Of a stretch of DNA of 64,000 nucleotides, positions 22,934-31,987 are shown piece by piece. Position numbers and translations under genes: made by a program. The notes under the pieces were generated by a model. That model saw only the letters and a program-made list of their open reading frames with translations, had not been told where the DNA came from and made no database searches. This DNA is from Streptomyces sp. HB132 (GTDB lineage Bacteria > Actinomycetota > Actinomycetes > Streptomycetales > Streptomycetaceae), in assembly GCF_016909575.1 (NCBI RefSeq), contig NZ_JAFBGA010000005.1, positions 186,001-250,000 of the forward strand, in the 5' to 3' direction. How positions within the stretch are numbered: the stretch's first letter is position 1; each line of letters opens with the position of its first letter.

Positions 22934-25180
22934 TCAGTGCGGCGGCGTCCCCCGGTCCCGGCGCAGGTCCTCCGTCCGCCGGTGGCGGTCGGCCGCCTCG
23001 GTTCCTCGGCCTAGCTGTTCCAGGCAGCGCGCCTCGTCCTCGCGGCTCGCCAGGGTGTCGGGGTGTCCGGCGCCCAGAACCCGTTCACGGATCCCGGCGA
23101 CCGCACTGTAGTCGGTGAGTGCGTCGGCCCAGCGGCCGAGCCAGCCCAGCCCGACGGCCACCTCCCGTCGGCTGACGAGGGTGTCGGGGTGGTCGGGCCC
23201 CAGGGTGCGCTCCCGGATCGCGCATACCTCGCGTGCCTCGGCCAGCGCCTCCTCCCAGCGCGCCGTCCGCCCCAGGTTGACCCCGAGGCCGTGCCTGGCG
23301 CGCAGCGTCTCGGGGTCGGCGGGACCACCGGCCCGGGTGCGGTCCTCGACGAGGGCCCGGTAGAGCTCGACGGCCTCGGCACTGCGGCCCAGGCGCCCGA
23401 GACTGATCCCCGCCTCGTAGCGCGCGGACAGAGTGTCGGGGTGGTCGGGACCGAGCGCGGTGGCACGGGCCCGTGCCACGTCGCGGTAGGTCCGCAGGGC
23501 TTCGTCCCAACGGTCCAGCCGGCCGAGTGTGTACGCCACTTCGTACAGCGTGACCAGGGTGTCCGGGTGGCTCGCGCCGAGCAGCCGGCCACGGGCGTCC
23601 GCCACCTCACGGGCCATGCGGTACGAGTCCTCCAGGCGGCCCAGCCTACTGAGGTTGAAAGCGAGGTTGTGGCGGCAGCGCAAGGTTTCGGGGTGGTCAG
23701 GGCCCATGGTGCGCTCACGCGAGGCGAGCACCGCGGCGTAGACCTGGTGCGCCTCGAAGTGGCGGCCGAGCCCGCCGAGGACGTACGCCGTCTCCTGCCG
23801 GGCAGCGAGTGTCTCCGGGTGGTCGGGGCCGAGGGTCCGTTCGCGGCCCTCGGCGACCCCGCCGAAGACACTCAGCGCGTCCGCGGCGCGTCCGGTGCGG
23901 CAGAGGACGGATCCGACCTCGTACCTGCTGGCGAGGGTGTCGGGGTGGTCAGGGCCGAGCACGTGTTCGCGTTCGTCCGCGACCGCGCGGTGCACGTCGC
24001 CCGCTTCCTCCCAGTGGCCCCGGCGCCCCAGGTCGATTCCGGCGCTGTGCCGGCCGGCCAGGGTGGCGAGCAGCTCGGGCGACGGAGTGGGGCGGCCGTC
24101 CCCCGCGGGCGGGAAGCCGGTGGTGGGAGCGTGACCGGTCCCGGTGGTCCATGCCCCGGTCAGGGCTGAGGCGTGGTCGACGGCGGCCTCACCGGAACCG
24201 ACGGCACCGGTCGCCCTGTGACCGGAGGTCATGCCGCGCGTCCAGGAGGGCAGTCCGGGCGTGGTGCCCGTCGGGTGCCGCACCGGGACGAGCGGGGCGG
24301 GGCGGATCCGGTGGGCCACCGGCTGCTCGCCGGTGCGCCCGAGGACGATGCGCTGCCGCAGGTCACCGGCGTCGGCCGGCCGCGCGCCGGGCGTCTTGGC
24401 CAGCAGGTCCAGGACGACCTCGTCGAAGAAGCCCGGGAGTTCGGCGCGGTGGGTGCGCAGTGGTTCGGGAACGGTGTCGCGGTGGCCGACGAGCACGGCC
24501 CAGGCGTCGTCCATGTCGAACGGGGGCACGCCCGTGGCGATCTCGTACAGGACGCAGCCCAGCGAGTAGAGGTCGCTGCGGTGGTCGACCTCCGCGCCGC
24601 TGATCTGCTCGGGCGACATGTAGTGCGGGGTTCCCATGGCGATGCCGGTACCGGTGAGGCGGGACGTGAAGCCGATGTCGTGGCCGAGCCTGGCTATGCC
24701 GAAGTCGCAGATCTTCACCGCGCCGTCGTCGAGCCGCATGATGTTCGCGGGCTTGAGGTCCCGGTGCACGACGCCCTGGCGGTGGGTGTAGCCGAGGGCG
24801 TCGGCGACCTGTTCGGCGATGTCGACGACGTCGGCCACCGGCAGCGGGTGCTGTTCGTTGTCCTCGAGGAGCTGGCTGAGGTTGCGTCCCTCCAGCAGCT
24901 CCATGACGAGGTAGAGGACACCGTCCGACTCCCCGAAGTCGTGGACGACGGTGACTCCACGGTGCTGGAGCGCCGCCGCCACCCGGGCCTCGCGGCGGAA
25001 GCGCTCGCGCAGGATGCGGGTGAATGCCTCGTCGTGCTGCGGCCCGACCGGCTTCAGGCACTTGACGGCCACCTGCCGGCCCAGCGATTCGTCGCGCGCA
25101 CGCCACACCTCGCCCATGCCTCCGCACCCGATCAGATCGAGCAGCCGGTAGCGGCTCTGGATCAGTCTGGTGTCCGCCAT
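22934..25180 (-). CDS. Ser/Thr protein kinase fused to TPR repeats
   Basis: A 748-residue cytosolic kinase. The kinase domain spans about 11-275: glycine loop IGCGGMGEVW, Lys40, catalytic HRD at 139-141 (VVHRDLKPANI), DFG at 159-161 and GTPHYMSPEQ in the activation segment, so it looks active. A Pro/Thr/Gly-rich linker (~280-370) leads into roughly nine 42-residue tetratricopeptide repeats of the kinesin-light-chain type, each carrying LGPDHPDTL-like sequence. No transmembrane helix or PASTA domain is seen, unlike PknB. The TPR array probably recruits substrates. It lies upstream of the FAD oxidoreductase on the same strand with a 229-bp gap that shows no features. Confidence 0.9.
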   Translation of the reverse strand: MADTRLIQSRYRLLDLIGCGGMGEVWRARDESLGRQVAVKCLKPVGPQHDEAFTRILRERFRREARVAAALQHRGVTVVHDFGESDGVLYLVMELLEGRNLSQLLEDNEQHPLPVADVVDIAEQVADALGYTHRQGVVHRDLKPANIMRLDDGAVKICDFGIARLGHDIGFTSRLTGTGIAMGTPHYMSPEQISGAEVDHRSDLYSLGCVLYEIATGVPPFDMDDAWAVLVGHRDTVPEPLRTHRAELPGFFDEVVLDLLAKTPGARPADAGDLRQRIVLGRTGEQPVAHRIRPAPLVPVRHPTGTTPGLPSWTRGMTSGHRATGAVGSGEAAVDHASALTGAWTTGTGHAPTTGFPPAGDGRPTPSPELLATLAGRHSAGIDLGRRGHWEEAGDVHRAVADEREHVLGPDHPDTLASRYEVGSVLCRTGRAADALSVFGGVAEGRERTLGPDHPETLAARQETAYVLGGLGRHFEAHQVYAAVLASRERTMGPDHPETLRCRHNLAFNLSRLGRLEDSYRMAREVADARGRLLGASHPDTLVTLYEVAYTLGRLDRWDEALRTYRDVARARATALGPDHPDTLSARYEAGISLGRLGRSAEAVELYRALVEDRTRAGGPADPETLRARHGLGVNLGRTARWEEALAEAREVCAIRERTLGPDHPDTLVSRREVAVGLGWLGRWADALTDYSAVAGIRERVLGAGHPDTLASREDEARCLEQLGRGTEAADRHRRTEDLRRDRGTPPH

Positions 25181-25213
25181 AGCTGTTGCCGCCCCCGTCT
25201 GCTCCGCTGCTCG

Positions 25214-26104
25214 CTACCGCTGCTGCGCCCGCCCCGGCCCGTCCAGTATGGCTGCCTGTCTGCGGAGTTTGTACGGGGCGGGTCGGCTGCCGGGGCCGAG
25301 CCGTGCCATCGCCTTCGCGATGTGTCCGGGTGGCAGGCACCGGCGGAGGCGGCCGGGAACGACGCGCAGCGCGGTTCCCGTGACGCGCAGACGGCGGTCG
25401 ACCACCGTCCGGGGTGGCGCGGCCCTTCCGTACAGCTCGTGCGCGTACCCCGGCAGGGAGTCGTAGGCGAGAGCGGCCACGCGCCGCCAGAGCAGGGCGC
25501 GCGCCGGGGTCAGCAGGGCGGGGACCGGCGGACGGCGCAGGAAGTCGTCGACCTCCGACGCCTCGGGCCCGGCGGCGAGCAGGGGCCGCACCTCCTCGAA
25601 GTAGACGGCGAGGGCCGCCGTCGAAGCGGGTACCTCCGACGGGTCGAGGCCGACGAGCCGGGCGCTCTCCCGCTGCTCGTCGACGTACCGGTCGGCCTGC
25701 CGGTCACTGAGCGGGAAGCCGGAGCGGCGCTCGACCTGAAGGTAGGAGTCGATCTCGGCGCAGTGCACCCAGAGCAGCAGCTCCGGCTCGTCGATTCCGT
25801 ACACCTCGCCGGTCGCCGGGTCGGAGGCCTCGAGGAGCCGGTGGATCGTGCGGACGCGCGCCCCGTACTTCTCGGCGGCCCGCGTGGTGCCGTAGGTGAG
25901 CGTTCCGACGAAGTCGGCGGTACGCATCAGCCGCCCCCAGGCGTCCCTGCGGAAGTCGCTGTTCTGCATGACGCCGCGGACGGCGCGCGGATGGAGCGTC
26001 TGGAGGTAGAGGGCGCGGACACCGGCCACCCACATCATGGGGTCCGCGTGCATCTGCCAGGTGATGGAGGCGGGGCCGAAGAGCCCCGGGTCCGGATCGT
26101 TCAT
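25214..26104 (-). CDS. MpaB-family oxygenase domain protein (DUF2236)
   Basis: A 296-residue protein whose N-terminal GPASITWQMHADPMMWVAGVRALYLQTLHP and RDAWGRLMRTADFV segments match the DUF2236 family, which includes the rubber oxygenase Lcp and fungal MpaB. The family binds heme b through conserved His residues. Here, candidate ligands lie in QTLHPRAV and LLLWVHCAEID. It would be a cytosolic oxygenase-like protein of unknown substrate. The start (MNDPDPG) has GGAAGG upstream; a frame extension to 26224 is Pro/Arg-rich and unlike the family. It lies 33 bp upstream of the kinase gene on the same strand and may be cotranscribed with it. Confidence 0.8.
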   Translation of the reverse strand: MNDPDPGLFGPASITWQMHADPMMWVAGVRALYLQTLHPRAVRGVMQNSDFRRDAWGRLMRTADFVGTLTYGTTRAAEKYGARVRTIHRLLEASDPATGEVYGIDEPELLLWVHCAEIDSYLQVERRSGFPLSDRQADRYVDEQRESARLVGLDPSEVPASTAALAVYFEEVRPLLAAGPEASEVDDFLRRPPVPALLTPARALLWRRVAALAYDSLPGYAHELYGRAAPPRTVVDRRLRVTGTALRVVPGRLRRCLPPGHIAKAMARLGPGSRPAPYKLRRQAAILDGPGRAQQR

Positions 26105-26258
26105 CGGCTCGTGCCTTCCGTTCGGCGGTGGGGCGGGGCCTCGTGGCCGTTTCCTCGTGCCGGGCGCGGTCGTGCCGGGAAGATCGTGACTCGTAGGATG
26201 ACGTCCCGGCGCAGTTCCATGCATACCGCAGCGCGCATGATCCGGGGAGGTCTGGGCT

Positions 26259-26726
<468 letters not shown>

Positions 26727-26732
26727 CGCGGG

Positions 26733-27890
26733 TCAGCGCTTCACGGCCCGCAGGACCACGAACTTCGGGTCTCCGGCGACGGTGACGCAGTTGCCGAAGA
26801 TCCGGCGCAGCTGGGTGTGGTAGCCGAGGTGCCGGTTACCGACGACCCACAGCTCCCCGCCCTGGCGCAGCGCGGCACGCGCTCCGTGGAACATGCTCCG
26901 GGCGGTGGCGTCGGTGACCGCCTGGTGCGAGTGGAACGGCGGGTTGCTGAGGACGAGGTCGACGCTCTCCGGGGGAACGTCGGCCATGCCGTCGCCGACC
27001 AGGAAATCCGCCTCGGCCCCGGGCGCGGTGTTGTCGCGGAAGGTCGTCTCGGCTGAGGCGACGGCCCGGTAGGACTCGTCGATGAAGGTGACAGCGGCGC
27101 CCGGGTTGGCGAGCGCGGCGGCCGTGCCCACGACTCCGTTTCCGCAGCCGAGGTCGACCACCCGGTCGGGCCCCGTCCGCTCGGGGAGGTGCTTCAGGAA
27201 GAAGCGGGTGCCGATGTCCAGGCGTTCGGCACAGAAGATCCCGGCGTGGTTGGTGACGGTGCGGCCGGAAACCGCGCCGACGTCGTCGGGCAGGGTGTAG
27301 CGGTACGGCCAGGGGCTGGGCGTCCTGGGCAGGGACGGGTCCGGGGTGCAGAAGATGAGCCGCGCCTTCTTCACCGCGAGGGACGTGCGGGTGGGCCCGA
27401 TGATCCGCTCGAACAGCTTGAGGGTGGAGGTGTGGATCTCCTTCACCATGCCGGTGCCGATGACGACGGTCCCCTCGTGCACGGCGGGCGCGAGCCGGTG
27501 CAGCTGGTCCTCCAGGAGCGCGAGGCTCTTGGGTACGCGCACGAGCAGCAGATCGACGCGCTCGGGCGGGGCGTCGCGCACCGACAGCACGCGAACCGAG
27601 TCGGAGGCTGCGCCGTTGCGTTCGAGGTTCGCCCGGGTGGCCTGTCGGGCGAGATACGAATCGGTGATCACGACGGGGCTGTGTGCGGCGAGCGCGGTGG
27701 CGAGTGCGCCCCAGCGGTCGCCGACCACGGCCACCGTGCCGTCGGGACGGACCGGCTCGCTCCCCTCCGCTCCCTCCAGCCGCCGCAGCAGGTACTCGTC
27801 GGCGGCGTCCCACGCACGGAGCGGGTCGCGCGGGTTCTCGGGAAAGCGGGCGAGATCGAATTCGCCCTGTGACGTCGTCAAACGGTTCAT
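26733..27890 (-). CDS. RlmG/RsmC-like class I methyltransferase
   Basis: A 385-residue SAM-dependent methyltransferase with two tandem Rossmann-like halves. The N-terminal half is degenerate (GDRWGALATALAAH). The C-terminal half is catalytic, with motif I VVDLGCGNGVVG and motif IV SNPPFH, as in the guanine-N2 rRNA methyltransferases RsmC and RlmG (16S G1207, 23S G1835). Length and layout fit RlmG slightly better. NPPF with Pro-Phe favours N2 or N6 modification of a nucleic-acid base. It stands alone. Exact target nucleotide unknown. Confidence 0.82.
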   Translation of the reverse strand: MNRLTTSQGEFDLARFPENPRDPLRAWDAADEYLLRRLEGAEGSEPVRPDGTVAVVGDRWGALATALAAHSPVVITDSYLARQATRANLERNGAASDSVRVLSVRDAPPERVDLLLVRVPKSLALLEDQLHRLAPAVHEGTVVIGTGMVKEIHTSTLKLFERIIGPTRTSLAVKKARLIFCTPDPSLPRTPSPWPYRYTLPDDVGAVSGRTVTNHAGIFCAERLDIGTRFFLKHLPERTGPDRVVDLGCGNGVVGTAAALANPGAAVTFIDESYRAVASAETTFRDNTAPGAEADFLVGDGMADVPPESVDLVLSNPPFHSHQAVTDATARSMFHGARAALRQGGELWVVGNRHLGYHTQLRRIFGNCVTVAGDPKFVVLRAVKR

Positions 27891-27910
27891 ATGGCGTTCA
27901 GGCTAGCCGA

Positions 27911-27943
27911 GTGGCGGGGAGCGACGTGCACGCTCCCCGCCAC
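27911..27943 (-). terminator. Hairpin terminator after the 70-residue gene
   Basis: Perfect 13-bp arms (GTGGCGGGGAGCG and complement) around a 7-base loop lie 19 bp beyond the stop of the small minus-strand gene and upstream of the methyltransferase start, separating the two transcription units. Confidence 0.65.
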
Positions 27944-27962
27944 GGGGACGCCGCCCCGGGCA

Positions 27963-28175
27963 CTACGGGAGCCGCTTGTCCATGGCCGACCTGCCCTCCT
28001 CGGACAGTCGGCGCTGCGCCCACTCCAGGGCTTCAGGGGTCAGATCCCGCCCGGAGGCGAGCACCAGGTCCTCCGCGGTGGGCCGGTCGCCGCCGCCGGT
28101 GTGCAGCAGACGGTCGGGGGTCACCCCCCGCACCTCCGGCACGGATACGGATAGGGATTCGGACTCTTCGCTCAT
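27963..28175 (-). CDS. Small conserved acidic protein
   Basis: A 70-residue acidic protein with a strong GAGGAGG six bases before its ATG. It begins MSEESESLSVSVPEVRG and contains a helical LTPEALEWAQRRLSEEG segment. No signal peptide, cysteine pair or DNA-binding motif is visible and I do not recognise the family. It has its own terminator and is divergent from the endonuclease gene. Confidence 0.65.
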   Translation of the reverse strand: MSEESESLSVSVPEVRGVTPDRLLHTGGGDRPTAEDLVLASGRDLTPEALEWAQRRLSEEGRSAMDKRLP

Positions 28176-28387
28176 ACCGCCTCCTCGTCCTTGCGGTAAT
28201 TCTCGCGCCGGGCCGCCGTCCGCGCATCCGATGCCGGGAAGGCCCCGGACCGGTCGTCATTTGACCTGCACATGATGAATACGCCACGTTCACACGACCG
28301 GCACCGTGCGTGTGGAAGGCTCCCGACCGAGCAGACAACGTCCGGCCATCAGGACACCGTTCAGCCGACCCGGAGAGGACACCCCAC

Positions 28388-29209
28388 ATGTCCAGTCGTC
28401 GCCGTTTCTACGCGCGTCCACTATTCGCCGCAGCCGCCTCGATCGTCGTTCTCACCGGCGTCGCGTCCGCAGCGCCCGCTGCCACCCCCCCGGCCGACGG
28501 CACGGCGTCCCCGGCCGCCGCCCTCGACGACACCTACTACCAGGACGCCCTGGGCAAGTCGGGGACCGCCCTCAAGAGCTCGCTCCACACGATCATCAGC
28601 GACCAGACCAAGCTCTCCTACAGCCAGGTCTGGGACGCTCTCAAGGCGACCGACGAGGACCCGGCCAACTCCTCCAACGTGATCCTCCTCTACACCGGCC
28701 GTTCCCAGTCCAAGAGCACGAACGGGGGTGACGTCGGCGACTGGAACCGGGAGCACGTCTGGGCCAAGTCCCACGGCGACTTCGGCACCGCGACCGGTCC
28801 CGGCACCGACGTCCACCACCTGCGCCCCGCGGACGTGCAGGTGAACTCCCTGCGCGGCAACAAGGACTTCGACAACGGAGGCAGCGCCGTCTCGGGGGCG
28901 CCCGGCAACTACACCGACGGCGACTCGTTCGAACCGCGCGACGCGGTGAAGGGCGATGTCGCCCGGATGATCCTCTACATGGCGGTGCGGTACGAGGGCG
29001 ACGACGCCTTCGCCGATCTGGAGCCCAACGACAGCGTGAGCAACGGGTCGGCCCCGAACATCGGACGCCTGTCCGTGCTGAAGCAGTGGAGCCAGGAGGA
29101 CCCGCCGGACAGCTTCGAGCAGAACCGCAACGAGGTCATATTCGACCGGTTCCAGCACAACCGGAACCCGTTCATCGACCACCCCGAGTGGGTCGAGTCC
29201 ATCTGGTAG
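28388..29209 (+). CDS. Secreted endonuclease I (His-Me finger nuclease)
   Basis: A 273-residue exported nuclease. A Sec signal peptide (residues 1 to about 31, ending VASAAPA) precedes the endonuclease I domain: WNREHVWAKSHG, the catalytic core DVHHLRPADVQVN and the metal/asparagine motif NSLRGNKDF. These match EndA/Dns-type nucleases that cut DNA outside the cell for nutrient recovery or competition. GGAGAGGA precedes the ATG; an upstream in-frame ATG at 28310 would bury the signal peptide. It converges on the glutaminase gene with 4 bp between stops. Confidence 0.88.
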   Translation: MSSRRRFYARPLFAAAASIVVLTGVASAAPAATPPADGTASPAAALDDTYYQDALGKSGTALKSSLHTIISDQTKLSYSQVWDALKATDEDPANSSNVILLYTGRSQSKSTNGGDVGDWNREHVWAKSHGDFGTATGPGTDVHHLRPADVQVNSLRGNKDFDNGGSAVSGAPGNYTDGDSFEPRDAVKGDVARMILYMAVRYEGDDAFADLEPNDSVSNGSAPNIGRLSVLKQWSQEDPPDSFEQNRNEVIFDRFQHNRNPFIDHPEWVESIW

Positions 29210-29213
29210 GGGC

Positions 29214-30647
29214 TCACCCCGGACCGGCCACGGCCTGCGCGCAGCGCTCGGCGGCCTCCTCGCGGGAGCCGAAGCGCGGCAGGTCCTGGCCGGTCCGCTC
29301 GCGGACCAGGTCCGGCGGCCCCAGCCGGTCACCCGGGTCGACGACTGCCGCACGCCGCCCTTCCCGGGCGAGCCGGGACAGGCCGGCGTGCAGCAGCGCG
29401 AGGGCGTCGGAGTCGGCGCCGGTCACCTCACGCAGGTCGAGCACCACCGGCCCGGCCCGCTCCCCGCCCGACTCGTCCAGCGCGTACAGCACACGCTCGG
29501 CGGCGGTGAAGTCGAGGGCGCCCTGGGCGGCGACGACACCCACGCGTTCGCGCAGAGCGCGCTCACGCCGGCCGGACGGCGCCGAGGGAAGCACGTCGGC
29601 GGTGGTGACCAGTGTGACGGTGGAGCCGGGCAGTGCGGGGTTCTTCATGAGGTGCAGCCCCAGGCGCTCCGAGAGCGCGCCGAGCGCGGCGTGGCCGCGC
29701 ACCGAGGTGCCCGACGCGTCCAGGAGCGGGCTGTAGGCCGCCAGGCCGAAGCGGGCCGGACCCGCGGCGATCAGTCCGCCCGAGACGCCGCTCTTGGCGG
29801 GCAGCCCGACTCTCAGCAGCCAGTCGCCGGACGAGTCGTACATCCCGCAGGTCGCCATGACGGCCAGCACCTGGGCCGCGACCTCCGGGGAGACGACCTT
29901 CTCCCCGGTGACCGGATTGACACCGCCGTACGCCAGGGTCGCGGCCATCACCGCGAGATCCACGGCGGTGGCCCGCACCGCGCACTGCCGGAAGTAGGTG
30001 TCCACGGCGGCCACCGGGTCGACGGGCAGTGTCCCGGCGCTGCGGATCAGATAGGCGAGCGCCCGGTTGCGGTCCCCGGTCGCGGCCTCGGAACTGTGGA
30101 CGTCCTCGTCGACGTCGAGCTTCCGCCCGGCGAACCGGCTCAGACAGATCAGGATGCGCCGGAACGCGGGAGCCTCACGGCTGTCGGGGACGAGGGCGGT
30201 GGTGACGATGGCGCCGGCGTTGACCATCGCGTTGGCCGGCCGCCCGGTGCCGGGTTCCAGGCTGATGGCGTTGAACGCCTCACCGCTCGGTTCTGCGCCC
30301 ACCCAGCGGCTCACCTCGTCGAGACCGAGCGAGGCCAGCGCGAGGGCGTAGATGAAGGGTTTGGACACGGACTGCAGGGTGAACGGCGTGTCCGCCGCGC
30401 CCGCACTGTAGACGTGTCCGTCCATGCTGACGAGGGCGAGCCCGAAGTCGTCGGGATCGGACCTGGTCAACTCCGGGATGTAGTCGGCACGGCGGCCCTC
30501 ACGTACGCCGGCGAAGCGCGCGTGCAGATCACGCAGCGCGTCGGTGACGGCCTCGGCGGCGCTCACCGGATACCGGACGGAAGCCGCTCTGGACCCACCG
30601 AAGGCGGCCGCTCCCTGGGCATGGCGTGCACCTCCGACGAAAGCCAT
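29214..30647 (-). CDS. glsA: Glutaminase A fused to a STAS domain
   Basis: A 477-residue protein with an N-terminal glutaminase (about 27-330). The catalytic Ser93-x-x-Lys96 (QSVSKPF) is present along with NAMVNAGAI and the late GLPAKSGVSGG motif. A C-terminal STAS/anti-sigma-antagonist-like domain (about 365-460, VVLDLREVTGADSDALALLH) follows. Glutamine is converted to glutamate and ammonia; the STAS part may sense nucleotides or bind partners, as in other actinobacterial and animal-type fusions. No Shine-Dalgarno sequence is seen before this ATG. A TAATAT -10-like hexamer 16-21 bp upstream (30663-30668) suggests an almost leaderless mRNA; a later GTG is possible. Confidence 0.86.
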   Translation of the reverse strand: MAFVGGARHAQGAAAFGGSRAASVRYPVSAAEAVTDALRDLHARFAGVREGRRADYIPELTRSDPDDFGLALVSMDGHVYSAGAADTPFTLQSVSKPFIYALALASLGLDEVSRWVGAEPSGEAFNAISLEPGTGRPANAMVNAGAIVTTALVPDSREAPAFRRILICLSRFAGRKLDVDEDVHSSEAATGDRNRALAYLIRSAGTLPVDPVAAVDTYFRQCAVRATAVDLAVMAATLAYGGVNPVTGEKVVSPEVAAQVLAVMATCGMYDSSGDWLLRVGLPAKSGVSGGLIAAGPARFGLAAYSPLLDASGTSVRGHAALGALSERLGLHLMKNPALPGSTVTLVTTADVLPSAPSGRRERALRERVGVVAAQGALDFTAAERVLYALDESGGERAGPVVLDLREVTGADSDALALLHAGLSRLAREGRRAAVVDPGDRLGPPDLVRERTGQDLPRFGSREEAAERCAQAVAGPG

Positions 30648-30685
30648 GGGAATAATTCGCCCATATTAGGATCAAAAGGTATGAA

Positions 30686-30714
30686 TTGACTCGTTGGGCG
30701 ACCCGCCTCGTACA
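30686..30714 (+). promoter_or_regulatory. Possible promoter of the baeRF-type gene
   Basis: TTGACT (30686-30691), a 17-bp spacer and CGTACA (30709-30714) lie 46 bp before the start codon in an AT-rich divergent region. The -35 is good, the -10 weak. Confidence 0.35.
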
Positions 30715-30760
30715 AGGGGCGGCTCCAGCACCGCGGACCCCGAACCCCCGGGAGGGAACG

Positions 30761-31876
30761 ATGGATACGGACGCCCTGACGCCCGGCCTGCTGCAGGACC
30801 TTCGCGCGACCAGGCCCTATCCGGCTCTGTCCCTGACGATGCCGACCCACCGGCGGGCACCGGACAACGCCCAGGACGCCGTACGACTGCGGAACCTCGT
30901 GACCGAGGCCGGCAACCGGCTGGACGCGGACCCCCGGGTGACCCACGAGGCCCGGACGGCGGTGAAGGCACAGCTCGACCGCGCGGTGGCCGAGGTGGAC
31001 CAGCGCCGCGCCCTGGAGGCCCTCGTCATCTTCGCGGACGCCGACGAGTACCAGATCTGGCAACTCCCGCGCACCGCACCCGAACGAGTGGTCCTGAGCG
31101 ACAGCTACCTCACCCGCAACCTGGTCGCGGCGAAGGCCGGGGCCCGGCCGTTCTGGGTCCTCAGCCTGTCCGCGGAGCACGCCTCCCTGTTCTCCGGTAC
31201 GAGCGACGGACTGCGTCCCGAGCCGAGGGACGGCTTCCCGCTCACGGCCCCGCACGAGGAGCCCAACCCGCAACGCGAGGAGCGGATCGGCGACACCCCG
31301 AGCACCTACAGCAGCGAGGACGCACGAAACTTCCTGCGCACGGTCGACGAGGGGCTGCGCGGGGTACTGGCCGCGGACCCGCGCCCGTTGTTCCTGGTCG
31401 GCCTCGCACCCGCGCTCTCCCTGCTCGACGAGGTCGGCGAGAGCGCGAAGCCCGCCGTCGGCAGGGCCACGAAGGGAACGACGGCGAACACCACCGCACC
31501 CGAGTTGATCAAGGAACTGGGTCCGGCCCTGGCCTACTGGCGCAAGCAGGCCGCCGCCCACATCCAGGGCAGGCTCGACAACGCCCACAGCAGCCGCTCC
31601 TTCGCCGGCGGACTCGACGAGGTGTGGCTGGCCGTGCGGGAGGGCCGGGCGGGACTGATCGCGGTCGAGGAGCACTTCGACCAGAAGGTCAGGGTCACCG
31701 ACGGCCACCTGGAGCCGGTGGGTCCGGACGTCGCACCCTCCACGGACGGGCAGGTCCGCGAGGACATCGTCGACGAGCTCGTCGAAGCGGCGCTGGACAA
31801 CGGCTGCGAGGTCGCCTTCGTGGCCGACGGCTCCCTCGCGGACCACGGTCGGATCGCAGCGGTCCTGCGCTTCTGA
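30761..31876 (+). CDS. baeRF-type (bacterial eRF1-like) protein
   Basis: A 371-residue protein with a GGGAGGGA ribosome binding site. It has an N-terminal region with LTMPTHRRAPDNAQDAVRLRNLV. The central fold (about 85-200, LEALVIFADADEYQIW, ARPFWVLSLSAEHASLF) and the C-terminal FLVGLAP and CEVAFVADGSLADHGRIAAVLRF match the bacterial archaeo-eukaryotic release-factor (baeRF, family 3-like) group. These share the eRF1 domain 2/3 fold and are predicted to act on ribosomes or tRNA under stress, but experimental roles are scarce. No GGQ hydrolysis motif is evident. It is divergent from the glutaminase-STAS gene. Confidence 0.62.
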   Translation: MDTDALTPGLLQDLRATRPYPALSLTMPTHRRAPDNAQDAVRLRNLVTEAGNRLDADPRVTHEARTAVKAQLDRAVAEVDQRRALEALVIFADADEYQIWQLPRTAPERVVLSDSYLTRNLVAAKAGARPFWVLSLSAEHASLFSGTSDGLRPEPRDGFPLTAPHEEPNPQREERIGDTPSTYSSEDARNFLRTVDEGLRGVLAADPRPLFLVGLAPALSLLDEVGESAKPAVGRATKGTTANTTAPELIKELGPALAYWRKQAAAHIQGRLDNAHSSRSFAGGLDEVWLAVREGRAGLIAVEEHFDQKVRVTDGHLEPVGPDVAPSTDGQVREDIVDELVEAALDNGCEVAFVADGSLADHGRIAAVLRF

Positions 31877-31987
31877 CCGCGTGTTCCTACGTGAGGATTA
31901 TGTGAACATTGTCTAGATTTGGCGCTCCCAAGTCGATCTCACGACGTCGATCCCACCGATCACGTCGGGTACGAAGGAGAGCCAGTC

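Noticed and set aside
22934..24200. Repeated DNA pattern with ~126-bp period considered as a satellite
   Set aside because: It is explained by the tetratricopeptide repeats of the kinase fusion.
31967..31972. GGGTAC hexamer before the small secreted protein as a SigB -10
   Set aside because: No matching -35 at the right distance and it abuts the ribosome binding site.
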